Assembly (NCBI GenBank): GCA_963740215.1
Contig: CAVUDJ010000008.1
Coordinates: forward strand, 372,001 to 436,000
Direction of reading: 5' to 3'
DNA length: 64,000 nt
Origin: CAVVAL01 sp963740215
GTDB lineage: Bacteria; Actinomycetota; Actinomycetes; Mycobacteriales; Cryptosporangiaceae
Within the stretch, counting starts at the first letter, position 1; each line of letters begins with the position of its first letter. Of the stretch, positions 1 to 7,884 are shown in pieces. The position numbers and the translations under genes are program-made. The notes beneath the pieces were generated by a model. The model saw only the letters and a program-made list of their open reading frames with translations. It had not been told where the DNA came from and ran no database searches.

Positions 1-2
1 AA

Positions 3-377
3 TTCATGGAGGGCGTCGAGCGGGTCACCCAGGTTGACCCGACGCACACACACTGGACGACCAAGATCGGCGGCGTGACGCGTGAGTTCGACGCCGAGAT
101 AAGTGAGCAGCACCCGGACGAGCGGATCGCGTGGCACACGCTGGACGGTCCGCGCCAGGCCGGCGTCGTCACCTTCCACCGGCTCGGTGAGGGCCGCAGC
201 AAGGTGATGCTGCAGATGGAGTTCGCGCCGGAGGGGCTGGTCGAGAAGGCCGGCGACACCCTCGGCATGGTCGAGAGCCGGGTCACCGGCGACCTCGAAA
301 GGTTCAAGCGGTTCATCGAAGCGCGCGGCCTCGAAAGCGGCGGCTGGCGCGGTGACGTGGACAGGCCGCTCAGCTGA
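3..377 (+). CDS. SRPBCC family protein, 5'-truncated by window edge
   Basis: About 124 codons are visible and the frame is open to the first base of the window, so the ATG at 6 is probably an internal Met and the N-terminus lies upstream. The sequence reads like a polyketide cyclase/dehydrase (START/SRPBCC) protein: MEGVERVTQ near the visible start, then a segment ending EHPDERIAW-like (here QHPDERIAWHTLDGP), as in small ligand-binding SRPBCC proteins of actinomycetes. These bind hydrophobic ligands in a helix-grip cavity; the ligand here cannot be told. It precedes the anti-sigma/sigma pair on the same strand with a 94-bp gap, so it may or may not be co-transcribed with them. Family call is good, function open. 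Confidence 0.75.
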   Translation, partial: FMEGVERVTQVDPTHTHWTTKIGGVTREFDAEISEQHPDERIAWHTLDGPRQAGVVTFHRLGEGRSKVMLQMEFAPEGLVEKAGDTLGMVESRVTGDLERFKRFIEARGLESGGWRGDVDRPLS

Positions 378-471
378 GGCCGGTGGCGCCCCGTCGGGGC
401 GGGGCGCCACTCACGCGCTACGGTCACGTCGGCAGACCCACCCACGTTCCTAGAGTCAGAGGTGTAGCACC

Positions 472-882
472 GTGCAGGATCCGATCCCGGCGACATCCGC
501 CGACGGCGAGGTCATCGAGGTCCGCCTACCGGCGGCGCCCACGCACCTGCCCGTGCTGCGCACGTTCACGGCGGATCTCGCCACCCGCCTCGATTTCAAC
601 CTGGACGAGGTGGCCGATCTGCGGATGGCGGTGGACGAGGCCTGCGCCGGCCTGGTTGCCCGCGCTGTCAAGGCCACCCAGCTGAGCTGCGCGTTCCGGC
701 TCGAACCCGACGCGCTCCTGGTGACCGCGGTCGCCTGCACCACTGACGGCGCCCCGCCCGCACGCGACACGTTCGGCTGGCGGGTGCTCACCGCGCTGGT
801 CGACACCGTAGACACCGAGGCCGATTCGGACGGCCTGGTCACGGTAAAGCTCTACAAGCGGCGTGCAGGGGCGGCCCAGTGA
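472..882 (+). CDS. Anti-sigma factor, RsbW-like serine/threonine kinase (HATPase_c_2)
   Basis: This 136-aa protein has the GHKL-kinase fold layout of RsbW/RsfA-type anti-sigma factors: an N-terminal segment in the style of LPAAPTHLPVLRTFTADLA, then the N-box-like helix ADLRMAVDEAC around residues 44-54. Such proteins bind the cognate sigma factor and phosphorylate an anti-anti-sigma (STAS) partner, but no STAS gene is seen in this window. The start is GTG at 472. The stop TGA at 880-882 overlaps the next gene's GTG (GTGA junction), so it is translationally coupled to the sigma factor gene, which is its likely target. The glycine-rich ATP loops are weakly defined, so kinase activity is inferred from the family and context. 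Confidence 0.85.
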   Translation: MQDPIPATSADGEVIEVRLPAAPTHLPVLRTFTADLATRLDFNLDEVADLRMAVDEACAGLVARAVKATQLSCAFRLEPDALLVTAVACTTDGAPPARDTFGWRVLTALVDTVDTEADSDGLVTVKLYKRRAGAAQ

Positions 883-1655
883 CCGAACCGAGCGTCGAGA
901 AGTCGCCGTCGGACGCTCAGCTCCTTTTCGCCGAGTTCGCCGCTCTCCCGGAGGACTCCCCGCGCCGGGCGCGGGTCCGCGACGAGCTGGTGACGTCACA
1001 CCTGCCACTCGCGCGCCATCTCGCGCGCCGGTTCAACAACCGTGGCGAGCCTCTCGAAGACCTGGTCCAGGTCGCTACGGTCGGCCTGATCAACTCCGTC
1101 GACCGGTTCGACCCGTCGCGCGGGGTCGAGTTCCTGTCCTACGCCGTCCCAACGATCGTCGGCGAGATCAAGCGCCACTTCCGCGACCACGGCTGGGCGG
1201 TGCGGGTGCCGCGCCGGCTCAAGGAGCTGCACCTCTCGCTCAACGCGGCCGTCGCCGAGTTGTCGCAGCGCAACGGTCGCGCGCCGACGGCCACTGAACT
1301 GGCCGAGTACCTGCAGATCTCCCGCGAGGAGGTCCTGGAGGGGCTGGAGGCGGCCAACGCGTACCGCAGCAGCTCGCTGGAGGACCCCGTACGCGGCGAC
1401 GAGAGCCTGCCGACGCTCGCCAACACGCTCGGCGACGAGGACAAGGAGCTGGAGGGCGTCGAGTTCCGCGAGTCGCTGCAGCCGCTGCTCAAGCAGGTCG
1501 CGCCGCGTGAGCGCCGCATCCTGATCCTGCGGTTCTTCGGCAACATGACGCAGTCGCAGATCGCCGAGCAGCTCGGCATCTCGCAGATGCACGTATCCCG
1601 GCTGCTGGCCCAGACCCTGGCCCAGCTACGGGAGAAGCTCCTCGTCGACGAGTGA
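879..1655 (+). CDS. RNA polymerase sigma factor, SigB/SigF/SigG family
   Basis: A 258-aa group-3 sigma-70 factor. Region 2 is clear at about residues 60-105 (DLVQVATVGLINSVDRFD, then FLSYAVPTIVGEIKRHFRD), region 3 follows at about 115-175, and region 4 has a helix-turn-helix near residues 225-248 (TQSQIAEQLGISQMHVSRLL). These factors direct stress or developmental transcription and are held inactive by an RsbW-type kinase, here encoded immediately upstream with a 4-bp overlap. The start GTG at 879 is fixed by that overlap. The gene ends 3 bp before the stop of the convergent dioxygenase gene, with no hairpin in between. Confidence 0.93.
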   Translation: MTEPSVEKSPSDAQLLFAEFAALPEDSPRRARVRDELVTSHLPLARHLARRFNNRGEPLEDLVQVATVGLINSVDRFDPSRGVEFLSYAVPTIVGEIKRHFRDHGWAVRVPRRLKELHLSLNAAVAELSQRNGRAPTATELAEYLQISREEVLEGLEAANAYRSSSLEDPVRGDESLPTLANTLGDEDKELEGVEFRESLQPLLKQVAPRERRILILRFFGNMTQSQIAEQLGISQMHVSRLLAQTLAQLREKLLVDE

Positions 1656-1658
1656 CGC

Positions 1659-2405
1659 TCAGACGGCCACGGTCATGACACCGAGGTAGCCGGTGCCCTC
1701 CTTCTTCATGGTGAGGACGAGGCTGTCGTCGTAGATGCGGTCGTCGCTGTTCGACGTGTCCTGCTCACCGTTGCCGGCGTACGGCGGCGTGGCGTACACC
1801 GCGCTGGTGGTGGCCTCGTCGAAGAAGAACTGCGTGGTGAGCACGGTCTCGGAGTCCACGTGGACCTTCACGTGGATGTGCGCCGTGCGGCCGCGGTACC
1901 AGCCGGGGTAGATCGTCACGAACTGCACGATGCCGTCGGCGTTGGTGACCTGGGCGCCACGCAGGTAGATCTCCTCGTCGCGCTCACTGCCCTGGCCGCG
2001 AGACGCCGACTCGAAGCCCGAGTACACGCCGCCGGCGTCGCAGTGCCAGATGTCGACCACGGCGTCGCGGACCGGCGCGCACTTCCCGGCGTCCTGCACC
2101 CGCACGGCGAGCCGCAGCGGCGTGCCCGGCCGGTCCTCGCGGATGTCCGTGCGGATCGACTTCGCGTCGAAGTAGTACGGACCTTCGGTCATCTCGCGCG
2201 TGGCGGTGCAGGTCGCGGCGCCCTCGAACAGTTCGCTCGTGGCTGCGCTCGGGGTGCTGCGCGGCGACACGGTCGCAGTGCCGCCCTCGGCCGTCGGCAC
2301 GGTGGCGGTCTTGTCGTCGTTGCCGGTGCACGCGGCGAGCAGGGCGCCCGCTCCCACGGTGCCGAGCGCGGACAAGACGGTGCGTCGACTCAGTTGCTGG
2401 CTCAT
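1659..2405 (-). CDS. Intradiol ring-cleavage dioxygenase family lipoprotein
   Basis: The 248-aa product starts with a twin-arginine-like and lipobox signal (SRRTVLS, then LLAAC with the Cys near residue 25), so it is probably exported and lipid-anchored. The mature part carries the intradiol dioxygenase signature: TEGPYYF (first Tyr ligand), WHCDAGGVYSG, and YPGWYRGRTAHIHVKV, which gives the second Tyr and the two His of the Fe(III) site. Exported members of this family are common in actinomycetes and mostly uncharacterised; catechol-type aromatics are the family substrates. The ATG at 2405 is preferred because it places the signal peptide at the N-terminus; longer upstream readings lack it. 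It is divergent from the acyl-CoA dehydrogenase gene. Confidence 0.88.
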   Translation of the reverse strand: MSQQLSRRTVLSALGTVGAGALLAACTGNDDKTATVPTAEGGTATVSPRSTPSAATSELFEGAATCTATREMTEGPYYFDAKSIRTDIREDRPGTPLRLAVRVQDAGKCAPVRDAVVDIWHCDAGGVYSGFESASRGQGSERDEEIYLRGAQVTNADGIVQFVTIYPGWYRGRTAHIHVKVHVDSETVLTTQFFFDEATTSAVYATPPYAGNGEQDTSNSDDRIYDDSLVLTMKKEGTGYLGVMTVAV

Positions 2406-2456
2406 GCACTCATGGTGCGCCCCGTTTCTGGGAAGGTTCTGGGAGCTGTTTCGGAC

Positions 2457-2470
2457 TACCCGCGGGTAAC
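2457..2470. promoter_or_regulatory. Palindromic operator candidate GTTACCCGCGGGTA
   Basis: A perfect 12-bp palindrome TACCCGCGGGTA lies in the 112-bp gap between the divergent dioxygenase and acyl-CoA dehydrogenase starts. The minus-strand reading GTTACCCGCGGGTA matches, with one C/T change, the site at 12607-12620 in front of fabG and the quinone oxidoreductase. It is likely a dimeric repressor site linked to fatty-acid metabolism; the regulator is unknown. Confidence 0.5.
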
Positions 2471-2517
2471 TACCGAGGAGTAGCCTGACGGCACTGATTG
2501 CGACGGTGGGAGCGCCC

Positions 2518-4461
2518 ATGACCGCAGTGGATCCGGCCAAGACCTTGCCCGACGAGGCCCCGGTGACCGAGCGCCAAGCGCGGCAGGTCGCCGAAGAGGC
2601 TCGGGACATCCCGTACCAGAAACCGAGTTTCGGCAAGGAACTGTTCCTCGGCCGCCTCCGGCTCGACCTCATCCATCCGCACCCGCGCGGCGCCCCCGAC
2701 GCCGAGGCCAAGGGCGACGCGTTCCTGGCCAAGCTCCGGGAGTTCTGCGAGACGATCGACAGCGGGCTGATCGAACGCGAGGCACGGATACCCGACGAGG
2801 TGTACGCCGGTCTCAAAGAGATCGGCGCGTTCGGGATGAAGATCGACGAGAAGTACGGCGGCCTCGGCCTCAGCCAGGTCTACTACAACAAGGCGCTGAT
2901 GTTGGCCGGGTCGGCCAGCCCGTCGATCGGCGCGCTGCTCTCCGCGCACCAGTCGATCGGTGTGCCACAGCCGATCAAGATGTTCGGCACCGAGGAGCAG
3001 AAGCAGAAGTTCCTGCCGCGGTGCGCCCGCACCGACATCACCGCGTTCCTCCTCACCGAGCCGGACGTCGGCAGCGACCCGGCCCGCCTGCACACCACGG
3101 CCGTGCCCACCGAGGACGGCAGCGCCTACGTGCTGGACGGCGTCAAGCTCTGGACCACCAACGGCGTCGTCGCCGACCTGCTCGTCGTGATGGCGCGGGT
3201 GCCGAAGGCCGAGGGGCGGCGCGGCGGCATCACCGCGTTCGTCGTCGAGGCCGACTCCGAGGGCATCACCGTCGAGAACCGGAACGCCTTCCTCGGGCTG
3301 CGCGGCCTGGAGAACGGCGTCACCCGGCTCCACCAGGTACGCGTGCCGGCCGAGAACCGCATCGGCCGCGAGGGCCAGGGTCTCAAGATCGCCCTGACCA
3401 CGCTCAACACCGGGCGCCTGTCACTGCCCGCGCTCTGCGCCGGCTCCGGCAAGTGGTGCCTCAAGATCGCCCGCGAATGGTCCAAGGAACGCATCCAGTG
3501 GGGCCGGCCCGTCGGCGAGCACGAGGCCGTGTCCAGCAAGATCGCCTACATCGCCGCCACCGCGTTCGCGCTGGAGGCGATCCTCGACCTGTCCAGCGAG
3601 ATGTCCGACGACGAGCAGAACGACATCCGCATCGAGGCGGCGCTCGCCAAGTTGTGGTCCTCCGAGCACGCCTGGCTGGTGGCCGACGAGCTTGTGCAGA
3701 TCCGCGGCGGACGCGGCTACGAGACGGCCGACTCGCTCGCCGCCCGTGGTGAGCGCGGCATCCCCGCCGAGCAGGTGCTCCGCGATCTCCGCATCAACCG
3801 GATCTTCGAGGGATCCAGCGAGATCATGCGCCTGCTCATCGCCCGTGAGGCCGTCGACGCGCACCTGTCCGTGGCCGGCGACATCATCGACCCGGACGCC
3901 GATCTGAAGCGCAAGGGTCGCGCCGCCGCCCGCGCGGGTGGCTTCTACGCTCGCTGGCTCCCGACCTTGGCATTCGGCGGCGGGCAGATCCCCACGTCGT
4001 ACTCCGAGTTCGGGCCGCTTGCCCGGCACCTGCGCTACGTCGAACGGTCCAGCCGCAAGGTCGCCAGGCAGACGTTCTACGCGATGTCACGGTGGCAGGG
4101 GAAGCTGGAGTACAAGCAGGGCTTCCTGGGACGCATCGTCGACATTGGAGCCGAACTGTTCGCCATGAGTGCCTGCGTGGTGCGCGCCGAGATGATCCGC
4201 AAGTCCGACGCCGAGGAGGGCAGGGCCGCGTACGAGCTGGCCGAGGCGTTCTGCCAGCAGTCGCGGCGGCGTACCGAGGAGCTGTTCGACCGGCTCTGGC
4301 GCAACACCGACGACACCGACCGCAAGCTCGCCAAGCGCGTGCTCGACGGGCGGTACACGTGGCTGGAGGACGGCATACTCGACCCGTCGATCCCGGGCGC
4401 GTGGATCGCCGACGCGACACCCGGTCCATCGAAGCGCCCGAACGTGCGCCGCCAGCTCTAA
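2518..4461 (+). CDS. Acyl-CoA dehydrogenase family protein, long form
   Basis: A 647-aa FAD-dependent acyl-CoA dehydrogenase. Residues ~75-440 hold the classical N-terminal helical, beta and C-terminal helical domains, with LLTEPDVGSDPARL, LDGVKLWTTNG and the terminal signature IFEGSSEIMRL. About 170 further residues form a C-terminal extension, as in long FadE/VLCAD-like proteins, compared with ~380 aa for short-chain enzymes. It would oxidise acyl-CoA to trans-2-enoyl-CoA in beta-oxidation; chain length cannot be set from sequence. The ATG at 2518 is chosen over GTG at 2506 because GGTGGGAG sits just upstream of it. The gene starts about 50 bp after the palindromic operator candidate and is followed by a type-A hairpin. 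Confidence 0.92.
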   Translation: MTAVDPAKTLPDEAPVTERQARQVAEEARDIPYQKPSFGKELFLGRLRLDLIHPHPRGAPDAEAKGDAFLAKLREFCETIDSGLIEREARIPDEVYAGLKEIGAFGMKIDEKYGGLGLSQVYYNKALMLAGSASPSIGALLSAHQSIGVPQPIKMFGTEEQKQKFLPRCARTDITAFLLTEPDVGSDPARLHTTAVPTEDGSAYVLDGVKLWTTNGVVADLLVVMARVPKAEGRRGGITAFVVEADSEGITVENRNAFLGLRGLENGVTRLHQVRVPAENRIGREGQGLKIALTTLNTGRLSLPALCAGSGKWCLKIAREWSKERIQWGRPVGEHEAVSSKIAYIAATAFALEAILDLSSEMSDDEQNDIRIEAALAKLWSSEHAWLVADELVQIRGGRGYETADSLAARGERGIPAEQVLRDLRINRIFEGSSEIMRLLIAREAVDAHLSVAGDIIDPDADLKRKGRAAARAGGFYARWLPTLAFGGGQIPTSYSEFGPLARHLRYVERSSRKVARQTFYAMSRWQGKLEYKQGFLGRIVDIGAELFAMSACVVRAEMIRKSDAEEGRAAYELAEAFCQQSRRRTEELFDRLWRNTDDTDRKLAKRVLDGRYTWLEDGILDPSIPGAWIADATPGPSKRPNVRRQL

Positions 4462-4471
4462 GAGCGGCTCT

Positions 4472-4515
4472 GTGGTCGTACTTTTCCGTGCTATAGGCCG
4501 GAAAAGTACGACCAC
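4472..4515. repeat. Family A intergenic palindrome, copy 1 (bidirectional terminator-like)
   Basis: Two perfect 17-bp arms (4472-4488, GTGGTCGTACTTTTCCG, and 4499-4515) around a 10-nt loop, between the convergent acyl-CoA dehydrogenase and TrmH genes. Related copies are at 10942-10986 and 41608-41651. It could end transcription from both sides, but the conserved arm sequence exceeds what a terminator needs. Confidence 0.8.
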
Positions 4516-4527
4516 GTCCCGCGCGGG

Positions 4528-5316
4528 CTACGGTGCGCCGAGGGCGTAGCAGGCGACGGCGGCAGCCGCCGCCACGTTGAGCGAGTCGACGCCGTGGTGC
4601 ATCGGGATCCGCACCCGCACGTCCGCCGCCGTCAGCGCCTTGCCCGACAGCCCCGGTCCCTCCGCGCCAAGCAACAGGGCGGGACGGCGCGTGTCAGTGA
4701 GTTCCCGGAGTGACACGGCGTCCGGATCCGGGGTGAGCGCCATGATCGTGAAGCCGGCTTCGCGCACGACGTCCAGCGCGTCCGGCCACGGGTCGAGGCG
4801 GGCGTACGGCACCGCGAACACCTCCCCCATGCTCACCCGGACGCTGCGCCGGTACAGCGGGTCGGCACACGACGGCGACAGCAGCACCGCGTCCATGCCG
4901 AGCGCCGCCGCGCAGCGGAAGATCGCGCCGACGTTCGTGTGCGTGTTGACGTCCTCCAGGATCACCACTCGCTGCGCACGGGCCAGGATCTCGGTGGCGG
5001 ACGGCATGGGCGGGCGGTGCACCGAGCCGAGGATGCCGCGGTGGACATGGAACCCGGTGATCGCCTCCAGGACCTTCGGCGTGGCGGCGTAGACGGGCAC
5101 GCCGGGCGCGATGTCGGCCACCGTGTCGACCCGCTTCGCATCGACCAGCATCGACCGCAGCCCGTACCCGGCGCGAACCGCACGACGCAGCACCAACTCG
5201 CCCTCGGCGATGAACAGGCCGTGCGGCGGTTCGAACGCGGTCCGCAGCCGCACGTCGGTGAGCTCGCGATAGTCGGCGATGCGCGGATCGTCCGGGTCGG
5301 TAATCTCCTCAACCAC
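4528..5316 (-). CDS. TrmH family (SpoU-type) RNA 2'-O-methyltransferase
   Basis: A 262-aa SPOUT-class methyltransferase that transfers methyl from SAM to a ribose 2'-OH in rRNA or tRNA. The C-terminal knot motifs are present: VVILEDVNTHTNVGAIFRCAA-type motif 1 at about residues 139-160, ALLLGAEGPGLS, and IPMHHGVDSLNVAAAAAV near the end. The N-terminal ~100 residues form the usual substrate-binding (L30e-like) domain. It overlaps the stop of the upstream erm-like gene by 8 bp, so the two rRNA-type methylases are one transcription unit. The exact target nucleotide cannot be stated. Confidence 0.9.
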   Translation of the reverse strand: MVEEITDPDDPRIADYRELTDVRLRTAFEPPHGLFIAEGELVLRRAVRAGYGLRSMLVDAKRVDTVADIAPGVPVYAATPKVLEAITGFHVHRGILGSVHRPPMPSATEILARAQRVVILEDVNTHTNVGAIFRCAAALGMDAVLLSPSCADPLYRRSVRVSMGEVFAVPYARLDPWPDALDVVREAGFTIMALTPDPDAVSLRELTDTRRPALLLGAEGPGLSGKALTAADVRVRIPMHHGVDSLNVAAAAAVACYALGAP

Positions 5317-5863
5317 CCGCTGACCCTATCGAGCGGCGGATCACGAGTACGGCGGCGTCGACGCGGGGCGGCGGCACGAAGGCACGCCGCGGTAGGCGTA
5401 GTCCGGGCTCGCTGCGGTAGCGACGCTGCCACCGCCCGGCGCCCGGCGCGGCCGGAGAGGTCCACCGTGCCACCACCGCACGTTGCAGCACGAGGTCGGC
5501 CCCCGTCATCCGCGACCCAGGCGCAAGCAAGCAACGCAGCAGCGCGGCGGAGATCGTGAACGGCGGGTTCGCCACGACACGGAACGGCCGGCGCGGCAGC
5601 CGGAGGTCGGCCGCGTCCGCGCAGACCACCGTCACCGGATCGTTCGCGAACCGCTCCTTGAGTCGCGCCACCCTATCGGTGTGCCGTTCGACCGCGATGA
5701 CGCGAGCGCCGGCCCGCAGCAACGGGGTCGTCAGCGCGCCGTGGCCGGCGCCGATGTCGAGTACGAGTTCTCCGGGGCGGATCTGAGCGGCCTCTACGAT
5801 CCGCTCGGCCCAACGACTATCGAGCCGATGCCAGCCCCAGGCGCGTGGCGCGGACGCGCGCAC
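5309..5863 (-). CDS. Erm(37)-like 23S rRNA adenine N6-methyltransferase
   Basis: A 184-aa protein with SAM motif I (VLDIGAGHGALT, residues ~34-45) and the catalytic motif NPPF at residues ~99-102, followed by LVLQRAVVARW and LPRRAFVPPPRVDAAVLV. The RAWGWHRLDSRW opening and the short length closely resemble Erm(37) of M. tuberculosis (about 179 aa, recalled), rather than the ~250-aa classical Erm proteins, which have a longer C-terminal domain. Such enzymes methylate A2058 or nearby adenines in 23S rRNA and give intrinsic macrolide/lincosamide tolerance. The GTG at 5863 is used because an in-frame TGA lies four codons upstream. It is the first gene of a two-gene unit with the TrmH-type methylase. 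Confidence 0.85.
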   Translation of the reverse strand: MRASAPRAWGWHRLDSRWAERIVEAAQIRPGELVLDIGAGHGALTTPLLRAGARVIAVERHTDRVARLKERFANDPVTVVCADAADLRLPRRPFRVVANPPFTISAALLRCLLAPGSRMTGADLVLQRAVVARWTSPAAPGAGRWQRRYRSEPGLRLPRRAFVPPPRVDAAVLVIRRSIGSAGG

Positions 5864-5926
5864 GACGCACCGTCACGAAGTAACCCATGTGCCCAACCTA
5901 CGCGGCGGCGCCAACCGTTTTCTGCG

Positions 5927-5967
5927 ACCGGTGGGATCGTGAAGCCTGGCTTCACGATCCCACCGGT
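5927..5967. repeat. Perfect 41-bp palindrome
   Basis: Two 20-bp arms that match perfectly around a single T (left arm 5927-5946, starting ACCGGTGGGATCGTGAAG). It lies downstream of the reductase gene and upstream of the erm-like gene, both on the minus strand. With a one-base loop it is more cruciform-like than a standard terminator. I saw no second copy in the window. Confidence 0.8.
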
Positions 5968-5980
5968 GGTAGCACGCGGG

Positions 5981-6439
5981 TCAGACCGGCCGCAGTACGA
6001 ACACGCGAATGACCCGGCCGCTGCGCTCCTCGTACGTGTCGTACGCGGGCCACACCGAGGTCACCTTGCTCCAGAGCCGGGCGCGGTCATCGCCCTCGGC
6101 GAGTTCGGCGCGGACCGGGATCTCGCGCCCGCCGATCTCGACCGTCGCCTCCGGCGTGGCGAGGAGATTGCCTGACCACGCCGGATGATGCTGCTGGCCC
6201 CAGTTCGACGCGGTGACCACGTAGGCGTCACCGTCCCTTGTGTAGAGCAGCGGTACGGTCCGCCGGAGCCCGCTCTTCGAACCGACGGTGGTGAGGAGCA
6301 GGGTCGGCAGCGACCCGCGACCGAACCGGTCGATGCGCCCCTTGGTGACGCGCTGGAGCGCGCGGTCGACCGGCACGAGCCGCCGGCCGACCGCGGCGAA
6401 CCAGCGCTGGTGCCCGAGCCAGTGCGCCAGCTTCGACAC
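5981..6439 (-). CDS. Nitroreductase/quinone reductase family, deazaflavin (F420)-dependent type
   Basis: A 152-aa Ddn-like (DUF385) split-barrel protein. Typical features are GSKSGLRRTVPLLYT-type (here TTVGSKSGLRRTVPLLY, residues ~50-66), YVVTASNWGQQHHPAW and NLLATPEATVEIGGREI. Family members use coenzyme F420 to reduce quinones or nitro compounds, or serve oxidative-stress defence; the substrate is not evident. It starts 4 bp after the stop of the SPFH gene on the same strand, so it is probably the last gene of the NfeD-SPFH-reductase unit. Confidence 0.88.
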   Translation of the reverse strand: MSKLAHWLGHQRWFAAVGRRLVPVDRALQRVTKGRIDRFGRGSLPTLLLTTVGSKSGLRRTVPLLYTRDGDAYVVTASNWGQQHHPAWSGNLLATPEATVEIGGREIPVRAELAEGDDRARLWSKVTSVWPAYDTYEERSGRVIRVFVLRPV

Positions 6440-6442
6440 CGG

Positions 6443-7373
6443 CTACTCCGTCGTGGAGGTGCGGCGCGAGTCGGGCGACGGCTGCGCGGGCTTGTCGGCC
6501 GCGCCGCTGCCGAGGGCGTTCCCCAGGCCCTCCAGTGCCTTGCCAAGCTCAGCCGGCACGATCCACATCTTGTTGGCGCTGCCCTGCGCGAGCTGCGGCA
6601 GCATCTGGAGGTACTGGTAGGACAGCAGCTTCTCGTCCGGCCGTCCCGGCGTGGATCGCGTCGAACACCGTCTCGATGGCCTTCGCCTGACCCTCGGCCT
6701 CCAGCATCCGCGCTTCCCGCGAACCCTGGGCACGCAGGATCGCCGACTGCTTCTCACCTTCGGCGGTGAGGATCTGCGACTGCTTCACGCCCTCGGCCGT
6801 GAGGATCGCCGCGCGACGGTCACGCTCGGCCCTCATCTGCTTCTCCATCGAGCTCTGGATCGACTGCGGCGGATCGATCGCCTTGAGCTCCACCCGGTTG
6901 ACCCGGATGCCCCATTTGCCGGTGGCCTCGTCGAGCACCCCGCGCAGGCGGCCGTTGATCTCGTCACGGCTCGTGAGCGTCTGCTCGAGGTTGAGACCAC
7001 CAATGACGTTACGCAGCGTCGTGACCGTGAGCTGCTCGATCGCCTGGATGAAGTTCGCGATCTCGTACGTGGCCGAGCGCGGGTCGGTCACCTGGAAGTA
7101 GATGACCGTGTCGATGCTGACCACGAGGTTGTCCTCGGTGATCACCGGCTGCGGCGGGAACGACACCACCTGCTCACGCAGGTCGATCAGCGGCCGCACC
7201 TTGTCGATGAACGGGACGACGACGGTGAGACCGGGCGTGAGCGTGCGGCTGTACCGGCCGAGCCGCTCGACGACGGCGGCACGAGCCTGCGGGATGATCC
7301 GCACGGACTTTGCGAGCACGACGAGCACGATGAGGATGGGGATCGCGACCAGCGCGAGCCCGACGAGCTCCAT
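6443..7373 (-). CDS. SPFH domain / Band 7 (stomatin-prohibitin-like) protein, frameshifted
   Basis: The N-terminal membrane segment (MELVGLALVAIPILIVLVVL) and the SPFH core run in one frame from the ATG at 7373 (ERLGRYSRTLTPGLTVVVPF, then EQTLTSRDEINGRL). After FDAIHAG the homology continues in another frame (PDEKLLSYQYLQMLPQLAQG). The join is near 6645, and the span 6443-7373 is 3n+1 long, so one extra base is present. Intact, it would be about 309 aa. Stomatin-type proteins form membrane-associated rings and normally partner an NfeD protein, encoded directly upstream with a TAATG overlap. A sequencing indel is more likely than real loss, since both halves stay well conserved. Confidence 0.88.
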
Positions 7374-7807
7374 TACGGTTGCCTCCAGACGAGGGCGGTG
7401 GCGCCCTTGATATCGATAACCTGAACCTTCTGCCCCGGTTCGAGGATCTGCGTCGCGTCGAACACCCGCGCCGTCCACTCCTCGCCGCCGATCTTCACCA
7501 GGCCGCTGTGCTCGTCTACCTTCTCGAGCACGACCGCCGAGGAACCCTTGATCGCATCGATGCCCGTGCGGGAGCCGTCACCGATCGGGTGCAGCCTGCG
7601 CTGCATCACCGGCCGGGCGACGACCAGCGCCAGCACGGACACGATCGCGAAGACCAACGCCTGGACGAACAGGTTGTCGGTGAACGCAGCGGTGCCGGCG
7701 GCGGCAGCCGCGCCGGCCGCGAACATGATGAGAACCAGGTCGAGAGAGAAGATCTCCGCGATCACCAAACCGACCGACACGATGAGCCAGATCAACCAGT
7801 CGCGCAT
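7373..7807 (-). CDS. NfeD family protein
   Basis: A 144-aa short NfeD protein with two N-terminal hydrophobic segments (LIWLIVSVGLVIAEIFSL at residues ~4-21 and VQALVFAIVSVLALVVA at ~48-64) and a C-terminal soluble OB-fold of about 65 residues (GSSAVVLEKVDEHSGLVKIG, then GQKVQVIDIKGATALV). NfeD proteins assist or scaffold stomatin-like SPFH proteins, and this one overlaps the downstream SPFH gene by one base (TAATG). The pair is a conserved membrane-quality or raft-like module. Confidence 0.92.
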   Translation of the reverse strand: MRDWLIWLIVSVGLVIAEIFSLDLVLIMFAAGAAAAAGTAAFTDNLFVQALVFAIVSVLALVVARPVMQRRLHPIGDGSRTGIDAIKGSSAVVLEKVDEHSGLVKIGGEEWTARVFDATQILEPGQKVQVIDIKGATALVWRQP

Positions 7808-7884
7808 GTAAAGATTTTCCCACGCGGGGGCAATGAACGAATCGTCAACCGCCGGGCCGATAGGGCAGATTCCTCAGCCGAAGC

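Noticed and set aside
2406..2816. Longer start for the intradiol dioxygenase
   Set aside because: It would bury the lipoprotein signal peptide and read antisense through the acyl-CoA dehydrogenase start.
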